From Chitinophagaceae bacterium (GTDB lineage Bacteria > Bacteroidota > Bacteroidia > Chitinophagales > Chitinophagaceae): DNA of 13,144 nt. Positions within the stretch are counted from its first letter, which is position 1. Every line of letters starts with the position of its first letter. Position numbers and translations under genes: made by a program. The stretch spans positions 1-13,144 of the forward strand of contig CANHSD010000057.1 in assembly GCA_947463105.1 (NCBI GenBank), given 5' to 3'. Shown piece after piece: positions 1-7,369 of this stretch. Below the pieces are notes generated by a model. That model worked only from the letters and a program-made list of their open reading frames with translations, was not told the origin of the DNA and made no database searches.

Positions 1-750
1 AAAAACTACAACGCCGAAGTGGGATATGTTCCCCGCAAGGATTTCATCAAGCTTACTCCAGGCATCACAAGAACATTTTTCAGCAGAAACAAGAAAATCA
101 CCAGCCACTCCCTTAAACTCAGCAGCTACAACTATTATACAGACAGGTTGAGGCTTACCGACAACACCAGTTTCCTGGCCTATACCCTAACGCTGAGGAA
201 CCAGGCAACCTTTACACAATGGATTGCCTATGATTATGTACAGTTGCTGCAGCCTTTTGACCCAACGAATTTCAACAAGGATACCCTTGCCCGGGGAACG
301 AAACACCATTGGAGGGCAACAGGTACTGAATTTGTGTCTAAGCCCCAACAGCTGTTTACTTATGCTTTTTCCACCAGGTTTGGAGGCTACTATCAAAATG
401 GATTGAGGCGTTTTGTCAGTGCTGAAATGGGATACCGCTTTCAGCCTTTTGTCAGCGCCGCTTTGAGTGCAAGCTATAACCAAATCTCGATGCAAAGCCC
501 TTGGAACAAAACCACATTTTGGCTGGTGGGCCCCAGGATAGACGTTACATTCACCAATACCCTGTTTTTTACAACATTTATCCAGTACAATAACCAGCAG
601 AAAAACATCAACCTCAACACCAGGTTCCAATGGCGGTACAAGCCTGCATCAGACCTGTATATCGTGTATACAGATAATTACTTCCCTGCCCCATTCAATG
701 TCAAGAACAGGGCCCTGGTATTGAAATTCAACTATTGGTGGAATTTGTAA
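1..750 (+). CDS. DUF5916 domain-containing protein, C-terminal part (5' truncated)
   Basis: The window opens inside this gene: frame 1 is open from base 1 and ends at TAA 748-750, giving the last 249 residues. The GTG at 19 is internal, not a start. The segment is rich in aromatic residues and alternating polar/hydrophobic stretches typical of outer-membrane-like beta strands, and ends in an aromatic-rich tail (FNYWWNL). I recognise the style of the C-terminal domain of DUF5916 proteins, which in Bacteroidota are secreted or outer-membrane proteins with an N-terminal carbohydrate-binding (CBM9-like) domain; that domain would lie upstream of the window. Function is unknown, and a role at the cell surface is inference. 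It is convergent with the transaldolase gene, 29 bp away, with no obvious terminator in the gap. It could instead be another beta-barrel-like protein. Confidence 0.75.
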   Translation, partial: KNYNAEVGYVPRKDFIKLTPGITRTFFSRNKKITSHSLKLSSYNYYTDRLRLTDNTSFLAYTLTLRNQATFTQWIAYDYVQLLQPFDPTNFNKDTLARGTKHHWRATGTEFVSKPQQLFTYAFSTRFGGYYQNGLRRFVSAEMGYRFQPFVSAALSASYNQISMQSPWNKTTFWLVGPRIDVTFTNTLFFTTFIQYNNQQKNINLNTRFQWRYKPASDLYIVYTDNYFPAPFNVKNRALVLKFNYWWNL

Positions 751-779
751 GGACTGTTGATCCAGTGAAATGATTCGAT

Positions 780-1430
780 CTACATTTTTTTAGCATCTTC
801 CAGAAACTGCGCCAGTCCAATATCCGTCAAAGGATGCTTGAGCAATCCAAGGATGGAACTCAAAGGACAAGTACAGATATGCGCGCCAGCTTCAGCGGCT
901 CTAACGATATGCAATGGATTCCTGATGGAAGCCGCCAGGATTTCCGTTTCAAAACCCTGTACCATGAAAATATGTGCCAATTGTTCAATCAGTTGGATAC
1001 CATCCCAGCTGCTGTCATCAATACGGCCAATGAATGGCGAAACATAGGCTGCACCTGCTTTTGCTGCTAGGATAGCCTGACCAGCAGAAAATACCAAGGT
1101 GCAATTGGTGCGGATACCATTGTCGGTAAACCATTTGATGGCCTTGATGCCATCCTTGATCATGGGCACCTTTACCACAATATTGGGATGAATGGCAGCC
1201 AATGCTTTTCCTTCTGCAACCATTGATTCGAAATCAGTAGACAATACTTCAGCACTCACATCACCATCCACCAGTGCGCAGATGTCTGCATAATGCTTGA
1301 GGATGTTTTCAGTCCCCTTGATGCCTTCTTTGGCCATCAGTGAGGGGTTGGTGGTTACACCATCAAGGATTCCAAGATCAGCTGCTTCCTTGATATGGGA
1401 GAGGTTGGCGGTATCAACAAAAAATTTCAT
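780..1430 (-). CDS. tal: transaldolase, small single-domain (TalC/FSA-like) type
   Basis: Predicted cytoplasmic transaldolase of the non-oxidative pentose phosphate pathway, moving a dihydroxyacetone unit between sugar phosphates. The protein is 216 residues, the usual length of the small TalC/MipB/FSA subfamily. It shows the N-terminal FVDTAN strand, TTNPS at 26-30, and the Schiff-base lysine K87 in IVVKVP. F133 in SPFIGRID occupies the place of Tyr131 of E. coli fructose-6-phosphate aldolase; in this family Phe is linked to transaldolase and Tyr to aldolase activity, so transaldolase is preferred. I chose ATG at 1430 because homologs begin with MKFF(V/I)DTA; an in-frame ATG at 1460 would add ten unconvincing residues. 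The SRP RNA gene lies just upstream on the same strand and ends in a T-run, so separate transcription is likely. The stop is TAG. Confidence 0.93.
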   Translation of the reverse strand: MKFFVDTANLSHIKEAADLGILDGVTTNPSLMAKEGIKGTENILKHYADICALVDGDVSAEVLSTDFESMVAEGKALAAIHPNIVVKVPMIKDGIKAIKWFTDNGIRTNCTLVFSAGQAILAAKAGAAYVSPFIGRIDDSSWDGIQLIEQLAHIFMVQGFETEILAASIRNPLHIVRAAEAGAHICTCPLSSILGLLKHPLTDIGLAQFLEDAKKM

Positions 1431-1490
1431 GTGAATGTATTTGAATCGGCAAGATAACAAAAGGATAAAAAGAACTGCCGAAATGAGGGC

Positions 1491-1505
1491 AAAAAAATGG
1501 CAGGT
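1491..1505 (-). terminator. SRP RNA 3' end: terminal stem strand plus T-run
   Basis: On the minus strand the 3' strand of the SRP RNA closing stem (ACCTGCC, complement of 1499-1505) is followed by one A and seven Ts (complement of 1491-1497). The RNA's own closing helix plus the U-run would act as an intrinsic terminator and separate this transcript from the downstream transaldolase gene. Confidence 0.6.
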
Positions 1506-1592
1506 TGATTACATCGCACCGCTCAACCACTTACCCTTGCTACCTTCCGGTCCTGGGGGAGTCAGCAGGAGCTGGTCGTGTAAGACCTGCCG
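1498..1592 (-). ncRNA. ffs: signal recognition particle RNA (small bacterial 4.5S type)
   Basis: Read on the minus strand, this stretch holds the universally conserved SRP domain IV: a GGAA tetraloop closed by CC/GG (plus-strand TTCC at 1545-1548), followed by AGGTAGCA, within the CCCCCAGGACC...AAGGG context typical of Bacteroidota SRP RNAs. The ends pair: GGCAGGT (complement of 1585-1591) with ACCTGCC (complement of 1499-1505), giving a closed hairpin of about 95 nt with no Alu domain. It would form the RNA scaffold of the SRP with Ffh and target nascent membrane and exported proteins to FtsY and SecYEG. A TAnnTTTG box lies immediately upstream and a run of seven Ts immediately downstream. 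The exact 5' and 3' ends are estimated from the pairing. Confidence 0.95.
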
Positions 1593-1595
1593 GTG

Positions 1596-1603
1596 CAAAT
1601 ATA
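1596..1603 (-). promoter_or_regulatory. -7 promoter box of the SRP RNA gene
   Basis: On the minus strand these bases read TATATTTG, a perfect match to the Bacteroidota sigma-A -7 element TAnnTTTG. It ends about 4 nt before the first base of the paired SRP RNA stem, the right distance for transcription initiation. I do not see a good -33 TTG element at the usual spacing. The box lies only 6 bp past the stop codon of the upstream Plug gene, so the rest of the promoter lies inside that coding sequence. Confidence 0.7.
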
Positions 1604-1609
1604 CAACTT

Positions 1610-2896
1610 TTATCGAAGTGCACGATTGAATTGGCTATTGAATTGCCTGATGCCAATCAGTTCGTCGTAACGCCCCCCCAGTGGCCGAAAATAGACCAAG
1701 ACCATGTACATATTTTCTGTTTCCCAGGTATCATTTTCAGTCAGGGTTGTACTGAATTTATCCCTGCCATCCATCTTTTCTTTGATGGCATACTGGTAAT
1801 CATAGTAGCCCTGTTTGAGGAATAAACTGGCCTCATAATTTCCGGTTTCATTGTTAAAGGTCATGGTTGCATCCGGATCTTTTCCGTAATTGGAAAGCTC
1901 TCCCATGATGACGAGCTGACCATTCCTGATGGGGAGGCCTCCAGGAGGCTTGAAACTAAAATGAACCCTGGCATAATCTGCATTCCACAGTGGATTGATG
2001 TTTTCAATGGTCTCGTTGATGAAAAGTCCATTCAGGTCTCTGTAATAAAAATACTGACGGGGCATTCTTTGCTGGTCTTCTTTCACAAACAATTTAAAGC
2101 TGCTGTCTGTATTTTCCTGTCTTCTTACCCGATCACCCAGCAGCCTGAAACTCCTGAGGTTGAGCCATCGGAACTCTTTGCCAGCGGGCATGATCATCTC
2201 ATTTTCGTTGCTGTATTGCAACATGTCCTGCTTGATGAAAGTGGGTGAAACCAGCGTCAGGTTATTGTCCCAACGGTAATTCTGCAAAACATTTACCCGC
2301 ACTTGTTGTTGCGGATAACGGATATCAAAATTCTTGGTATCCAATTGAACCTGCAACCGGTGATGGGTCATGTAATACTGTTGGTTGAAAGGCTGCAGTA
2401 CCTGTGCGGCCATGCTGATTTTTTGGTCCACCACAAGGAATCTTTTGGTGAAGGCCAGTTTGCTGGTATCGCCGTTAACAAAAACCTTGAGCAAATAATT
2501 TCCAGACTTGGTAGGCATGCAATTCCGATCAGGGAAATTGGCCTGATAATGGGTATACTTTGTCAAAGCGATCGAAGCATTGCGGTAGGTTGAAATCCTC
2601 ACCTGTGTATACCCTTTTACATAGTCAAAATAACTCAACTGCACCGGTGTCCAATCGGCATTGCAAAGGACATAGGTATAGAAATAATTTTTAACCCCTC
2701 CGGCCATATCGTCAAAATTCAGTTCAAGCAAATCTGATGAATTCAGGTTGATGATGGGATATGACACAGGATCCCCAAATTTTGTCAGTTTGATGGTTTT
2801 GATGGCAGGATTGAATACCTGATCAGGCTGCCGTTGGGCGAATACAGACACTGCCGCAAGAGAAATGAAACTGAAGAAAAACAGTGTCTTGAACAT
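1610..2896 (-). CDS. type IX secretion system Plug protein (DUF5103 family)
   Basis: Predicted secreted protein of 428 residues. In Flavobacterium johnsoniae the DUF5103 'Plug' protein was found blocking the periplasmic opening of the giant SprA (Sov) translocon barrel when the PorV shuttle is not bound. The chosen start, ATG at 2896, gives a clean signal peptide (MFKTLFFFSFISLAAVSVFA, with Q next) ending in an Ala-x-Ala type cleavage site. An upstream in-frame ATG at 2926 would add ten residues and lie inside a palindrome. The mature protein is beta-rich with many aromatic residues, including the NADW region and YYRDLNGL that I associate with the family; length fits the usual 400-440. It is divergent from the LolC-like permease gene and is followed on the same strand by the SRP RNA gene. 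No other T9SS gene is in the window. Family assignment is from recognition, not a search. Confidence 0.85.
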   Translation of the reverse strand: MFKTLFFFSFISLAAVSVFAQRQPDQVFNPAIKTIKLTKFGDPVSYPIINLNSSDLLELNFDDMAGGVKNYFYTYVLCNADWTPVQLSYFDYVKGYTQVRISTYRNASIALTKYTHYQANFPDRNCMPTKSGNYLLKVFVNGDTSKLAFTKRFLVVDQKISMAAQVLQPFNQQYYMTHHRLQVQLDTKNFDIRYPQQQVRVNVLQNYRWDNNLTLVSPTFIKQDMLQYSNENEMIMPAGKEFRWLNLRSFRLLGDRVRRQENTDSSFKLFVKEDQQRMPRQYFYYRDLNGLFINETIENINPLWNADYARVHFSFKPPGGLPIRNGQLVIMGELSNYGKDPDATMTFNNETGNYEASLFLKQGYYDYQYAIKEKMDGRDKFSTTLTENDTWETENMYMVLVYFRPLGGRYDELIGIRQFNSQFNRALR

Positions 2897-2920
2897 GGGG
2901 AATGATTGTTTGACGAATTT

Positions 2921-2935
2921 AATCAATAATTGATT
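2921..2935. repeat. 15-bp perfect palindrome between divergent genes
   Basis: AATCAAT-A-ATTGATT: two 7-bp arms around one central base, in the 66-bp gap between the Plug gene (-) and the LolC-like permease gene (+). Position and symmetry fit an operator for a dimeric regulator acting on one or both divergent promoters, but an AT-rich palindrome of this size can also arise by chance. No convincing TAnnTTTG box was found on either side. Confidence 0.5.
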
Positions 2936-2962
2936 TGTATTTTTACCCGAGAAGCATATCCA

Positions 2963-4195
2963 TTGAATCTTTCACTTCGCATAGCAAGAAAACTCTTCAC
3001 CGGCAGAAAAAAGTCATTTTCGACCTTTATCATGCGTATTTCAATCACGGCAACCACCATCAGTGTTGCAGCCATGATTGTTGCCCTTTCGTTTATCAAT
3101 GGATTCCAGAAAATTGTGGCAGAGAAAGTATTTGGCTTCTGGGGGCACATGCGGGTGCAACACTATGAACCCATGAGGTCTACGATTGCCGAAGAAGAAC
3201 CAATCAACAGAAATGATACCATCGAAAAAATGATGGAAGCCCATCCAAATATCCTCTCAGTCAGCCCATTTGCCACCCGATCCGCGATCCTGAATGCCAA
3301 TGGCACCATTGAAGGCGTGCTGTTGAAGGGTGTTACGGCATCCTATCCCTTCAAAAAGATTGACCGGTTCCTGGTCAGGGGAAACTGGCCAGCACTAGAC
3401 GACAGCACAAAGTCTGGTCAACTTGTTTTGTCTGAATATACCGCCAATCAACTGGGGATAGACACCGGACGCAGTTTGCTGATCTATTTTATCCAGGAAA
3501 ATGGCGCAATGCCAAGGACCAGAAAACTGAAGGTATCAGGGATATACAGAACAGGCATCGATGTTTATGACAAGGTATATGCCATTGGCGATATTCAATT
3601 GATTCAACAACTCAATGACTGGAACAAATCCCAAATTGGTGGTTACGAACTGGATGTGAAAGACCCTTCAACAATGGATTCAACGGCTGTGGGGGTTTTC
3701 AATTTCATACCAACAGGCTGGAATGCCCTCACCTTGAAAGAAATTTCACCTGAAATATTTGATTGGCTCAACCTTCAGAACACCAACAAGTACATCTTAA
3801 TCACCGTCATGACCATCATTGCAGTGATCAACCTTATCACCTGCCTGATCATCCTGCTGTTGGAAAGAACCCCCATGATTGCCCTGTTAAAAGCACTTGG
3901 TGCGCGGAACGGGATCATTCAAAGAATCTTTATCATCTATGGATCCTGGATTGCTGGAATAGGCATTCTGCTGGGAACAATCATTGGTCTTGCCCTCTGT
4001 CACCTGCAACAATATGGCGAACTGATCAAGCTCAATGAAGAGGCCTATTATGTACGGACTGCACCGGTGGCCATTGATTATGGACAGGTGATCATGATTA
4101 TGGTAGGCACCTTTGCCATTTCCATGTTGATTCTCATTCTCCCGTCCATGATCAGCAGAAAAATCAATCCTTCAAGAGCCCTGCAATTCAAATAA
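2963..4195 (+). CDS. LolC/LolE-like ABC transporter permease (MacB-core and FtsX domains)
   Basis: Inner-membrane permease of 410 residues with the four-helix FtsX/LolCE layout. There is one membrane segment near the N terminus (about 24-46), a periplasmic MacB-like core (about 50-270), then three membrane segments (about 276-300, 320-347 and 375-397). Between the second and third lies the FtsX-family coupling segment ALLKALGARN. Relatives with a LolD-type ATPase release lipoproteins from the inner membrane to LolA; this substrate is inferred from the family. I chose TTG at 2963 because the product then begins (M)NLSLRIARKLF, as homologs do. A longer reading from TTG 2930 overlaps the palindrome, and ATG 3032 would remove the conserved N-terminal amphipathic stretch. 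No ATPase gene is nearby, so the partner is encoded elsewhere. The stop codon directly abuts the stop of the convergent methyltransferase gene. Confidence 0.85.
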   Translation: MNLSLRIARKLFTGRKKSFSTFIMRISITATTISVAAMIVALSFINGFQKIVAEKVFGFWGHMRVQHYEPMRSTIAEEEPINRNDTIEKMMEAHPNILSVSPFATRSAILNANGTIEGVLLKGVTASYPFKKIDRFLVRGNWPALDDSTKSGQLVLSEYTANQLGIDTGRSLLIYFIQENGAMPRTRKLKVSGIYRTGIDVYDKVYAIGDIQLIQQLNDWNKSQIGGYELDVKDPSTMDSTAVGVFNFIPTGWNALTLKEISPEIFDWLNLQNTNKYILITVMTIIAVINLITCLIILLLERTPMIALLKALGARNGIIQRIFIIYGSWIAGIGILLGTIIGLALCHLQQYGELIKLNEEAYYVRTAPVAIDYGQVIMIMVGTFAISMLILILPSMISRKINPSRALQFK

Positions 4196-4936
4196 TTAAT
4201 TTGTCATTGCTGATAGAATGACTGCTGTTGCCACACCGGCATTCAAAGATTCAGCTTTTCCTTTTCTGGGGATGGTGATGGCCTTTGTTGCAAATGCCCT
4301 GATCACCGAAGAAAGGCCCTTTGATTCATTTCCAATCAATAGCATGCAAGGCATTTCAAAGACTGCTTGTCCGATGGAATCACCATCCAGCACAGCTGCA
4401 TAAACAGGCATATTGGGAACATCGGAAAGAAATTCCTCCAATGCTGTATAGTAAATGGTGGGCCGCAAGAGGCTGCCCTTGGCGGATTGTACAACTTTGG
4501 GGTTGTATGCATCTACCGTATCGTTGGAACAGATGATATTTTCAACACCAAACCAATCGCAGGATCGGATGATGGTACCCAAATTCCCCGGATCTTGGAC
4601 CTGATCGAGCACCAGGGTTATGCCTTTTGGCACAAAACCTGAAATTGTAGGCTGTGGAATCTGAACCAGTGCGAGGACTTCGTTGGGTGTTTGCAATGAT
4701 GAAATCTTGTTCAATTCAAAGTCTTCCAGCACTTGCACATCGATTGCAGGAGGCAGGGATGATGCGTGTCGCCTTGACCATCCATCGATTGCAAAAATCT
4801 TTTTGATGGCAGCAGGCTTTTCCTCCAACAACTCTTCTACCATCTTCACGCCTTCCACAACAAAGAGCCCCTCTTCTTCCCTGAATTTTTTATGGGCTAA
4901 ACTTTGAATATATTTGACATCCGCTTTAGCGATCAT
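4196..4936 (-). CDS. TrmH/SpoU-family RNA methyltransferase
   Basis: Predicted SAM-dependent 2'-O-ribose methyltransferase acting on tRNA or rRNA; 246 residues. The N terminus (about 1-90) resembles the SpoU substrate-binding L30e-like domain (FVVEGVKMVEELL). The C-terminal SPOUT domain carries all three family motifs. Motif 1 is LDQVQDPGNLGTIIRSCDWFG-like with N118 and R124, motif 2 is IGNESKGLS with N203, E204 and G207, and motif 3 is IP-KGKAESLN with S230 and N232, which form the trefoil-knot SAM site. The specific target cannot be read from the sequence; RlmB-like or TrmH-like roles are both possible. The start is ATG 4936, with tamL divergent 26 bp away. The stop is directly adjacent to the stop of the convergent permease gene. 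Confidence 0.92.
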   Translation of the reverse strand: MIAKADVKYIQSLAHKKFREEEGLFVVEGVKMVEELLEEKPAAIKKIFAIDGWSRRHASSLPPAIDVQVLEDFELNKISSLQTPNEVLALVQIPQPTISGFVPKGITLVLDQVQDPGNLGTIIRSCDWFGVENIICSNDTVDAYNPKVVQSAKGSLLRPTIYYTALEEFLSDVPNMPVYAAVLDGDSIGQAVFEMPCMLLIGNESKGLSSVIRAFATKAITIPRKGKAESLNAGVATAVILSAMTN

Positions 4937-4962
4937 CTTGTTTCAATTTAAACACAGTCCTG

Positions 4963-7359
4963 TTGATTCGATTACTCCAATATTTCATTACAGTGCTGAC
5001 AGTACTTGTGCTGACAGGAACTTCTTGTACTGTTGTAAGGCAATATTCGGAAAACAGGCCTTTCTATTTCGAAAATAACATAAAAATTGAAGCCAATCTT
5101 TCAAGGGATGAAAAGGCTGATATAAAAAACAGGCTCCTCGCCCAAATTGATGACAGTGCCCAGATCAGGGTGGCATCAAAAATCCCATGGCCTTCTTTTC
5201 CGTTTTTCATCCCGGTTTCGGTCATGGAAAATCCTACGATTTTTTCTGAAGCGCCTTTAAAGCAATCGGTATTCAACATGAAAAACCTGATGAGCAGTAT
5301 TGGCTTCAGGAGAGCTGAGATCAGGTTTGATACTAGCGTAATCATCAAGAAGAAAAAACAACAAAGGACGGTTTCCAATTTTACAGTTGTTGCAGGCCCT
5401 AGGTATAGATTTGACACTGTCATTTATGCTTTTCCTGATTCAACATTACAGGCGATCGCTAGTGAATCAGCGAAAACAGCTTTGCTCAAAAAAGGATCGG
5501 CATTTGACTATGGTGCGATTGATCAGGAAATCAGCAGGCTGACGGATATTTTTCAGAACCAGGGGTACCAAAAAATATCCAAAGAAGACATCATTGCTGA
5601 AATTGACACCAATTATACCGAACTGCTGGATGCAACCCTTGATCCTTTCGAATATGCTTCCAGGATGGCCAAAGCATCTATCAAATCAAAACAACCAGGC
5701 GTTGATCTTTACCTGCGGTTGAGGGCTAACAGGGACTCCAGTCATTTTATTGCCTACACCATTGGTGAATTGCTGGTTTATCCCGACCAAAAGGCGGAAG
5801 ATGCTGACACAATAAGAGCCATTACCAATAAGGATTCCAGTGGCATCACCATCCACGCTCTTCACAATACCTTTAACGACAACTTCATCCGAAGCAATAT
5901 TTTATTGCAACCCGGAGCCGTTTACAAAAGAGACAATTACAGCAAGACGTTGAACAATTTCAACAAGCTTGGGGCATGGCAGAACATCAATGTGAGCAGT
6001 GAAACAGATGAGAAAAAGAGGGAGATCAACTATGTAATGAAACTTCAGCCTGCCAAAAGACAATTTTTCAGCATCGACCTGGAAGGAAGCAGCATCATCA
6101 ATACCTCACAATTGATTCAGGTAGGCAGTGGACGTGTTGGTTTGGCCACCAACTTCACCTTGAGGAACAGGAACATTGGCAAAAGAGCCATTCAACTGGA
6201 GAACAACCTCAGAACAGGTATTGAGTTCAACAACTTCAAAAAAATTCTTTCCGGAGAAGTTACATTAACCAACAGGCTGACCTTTCCATGGCTTGTTGCC
6301 CCTGTTGGCAAAAAGTTCAAATCCTATTTTCAGCAAGCCAAGACAATTGCATCTGCAGACTATTCCTATATTGACAGGTTCCGGTTTTTTCAATTGAAAA
6401 CGTTCAATACATTTCTGGGATACGAATGGAAACCCAATCCTTACACATCATGGCAATTCAGGCCCATCAATTTTGAAAATACCCGGTTCAAGGCCGACAG
6501 TCTTTTCCTCGAATCCATCAGCAGTTTTCCTCTCCTGCTGTATACCTACAACAATGGTTTGATTATTGGAATGAATGCCATATTCAACAAGAACCTCACG
6601 CCCAACAATACCAAGAAAATCAACCTGCTGAAAATTTATGCAGAAGAAAGTGGTTTGGTTACGGGGGCACTGTTGTACAACCAAACAAAAGAGGGAAAGA
6701 CCCTCTCTGACCTATACCGGTTCTTCAAAATGGACGTTGAGTTCAAACACATCGTTTCACACAACAATAGCAGCCTTCACCTGCGAGCCTACGCAGGAGC
6801 GGGCTTGGCACTTACCACAGGGTCGAAAAAGGGAGAAGTGACCCTGCCATTTTTCAAGAGTTTCATTGCAGGCGGCCCCAACAGCATGAGGGGTTGGGCC
6901 ATCAGGAAACTGGGTATCGGTTCAAATGTTTTTTATGATACAGTGGCAGCGGGTACTTTTAATGACAAATATGCAGACATGCAACTTGAGGGAAACATCG
7001 AGTACCGTTTCAATCTATTCCAGTTTTATGGATTTTGGATGCGCGGTGCAGCATTCACCGATATTGGAAATATCTGGTTCAGGAATGACCTCAACAATAC
7101 TTTAAAAAATGCAGGCTTTCGCCTGGATCGTCTGGGCAAGGAAATCGCCGTTGCGAGTGGTTTTGGCGCCAGGGTGGACTTCAGTTATTTCCTGTTGCGG
7201 TTTGACCTTGGCTTTCCCATAAAGGATCCCAGATATGGCCCAGATAACAAGGGAAATGCAAACATAGAGCGCTTCTATTCGACAAGTTCAGGTGGCTGGT
7301 TTGTGAACAATGTTTGGAACAAACCTACTTTTCAATTTGCCATTGGCTATCCTTTCTAA
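4963..7359 (+). CDS. tamL: Omp85-family outer membrane lipoprotein TamL (BamA/TamA-like)
   Basis: Predicted outer-membrane protein of 798 residues. The N terminus is a lipoprotein-type signal (hydrophobic 9-19, then GTS-C22), which marks the Bacteroidota TamL type, unlike proteobacterial TamA. POTRA-like periplasmic repeats occupy roughly 35-370, including a segment just before the barrel. The C-terminal half is a 16-strand-type Omp85 barrel with the L6-loop motif S-M-R643-G-W and a terminal phenylalanine (GYPF). The family inserts or transports envelope components together with TamB. The start is TTG at 4963; no ATG or GTG gives a plausible signal peptide, and a later start would lose the lipobox. 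It is divergent from the TrmH-family gene (26 bp) and convergent with the YkgJ-type gene (10 bp). No tamB gene is adjacent. A BamA paralog of another role remains possible. Confidence 0.88.
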   Translation: MIRLLQYFITVLTVLVLTGTSCTVVRQYSENRPFYFENNIKIEANLSRDEKADIKNRLLAQIDDSAQIRVASKIPWPSFPFFIPVSVMENPTIFSEAPLKQSVFNMKNLMSSIGFRRAEIRFDTSVIIKKKKQQRTVSNFTVVAGPRYRFDTVIYAFPDSTLQAIASESAKTALLKKGSAFDYGAIDQEISRLTDIFQNQGYQKISKEDIIAEIDTNYTELLDATLDPFEYASRMAKASIKSKQPGVDLYLRLRANRDSSHFIAYTIGELLVYPDQKAEDADTIRAITNKDSSGITIHALHNTFNDNFIRSNILLQPGAVYKRDNYSKTLNNFNKLGAWQNINVSSETDEKKREINYVMKLQPAKRQFFSIDLEGSSIINTSQLIQVGSGRVGLATNFTLRNRNIGKRAIQLENNLRTGIEFNNFKKILSGEVTLTNRLTFPWLVAPVGKKFKSYFQQAKTIASADYSYIDRFRFFQLKTFNTFLGYEWKPNPYTSWQFRPINFENTRFKADSLFLESISSFPLLLYTYNNGLIIGMNAIFNKNLTPNNTKKINLLKIYAEESGLVTGALLYNQTKEGKTLSDLYRFFKMDVEFKHIVSHNNSSLHLRAYAGAGLALTTGSKKGEVTLPFFKSFIAGGPNSMRGWAIRKLGIGSNVFYDTVAAGTFNDKYADMQLEGNIEYRFNLFQFYGFWMRGAAFTDIGNIWFRNDLNNTLKNAGFRLDRLGKEIAVASGFGARVDFSYFLLRFDLGFPIKDPRYGPDNKGNANIERFYSTSSGGWFVNNVWNKPTFQFAIGYPF

Positions 7360-7369
7360 TTCAGGCCTT

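Noticed and set aside
187..630. 147-codon open frame on the minus strand
   Set aside because: Lies wholly inside the DUF5916 coding region on the other strand; no recognisable domain.
1435..1825. Plus-strand open frames over the SRP RNA and the end of the Plug gene (1435-1629, 1505-1825)
   Set aside because: They overlap a confidently identified RNA gene and the opposite-strand Plug gene, and the products show no family features.
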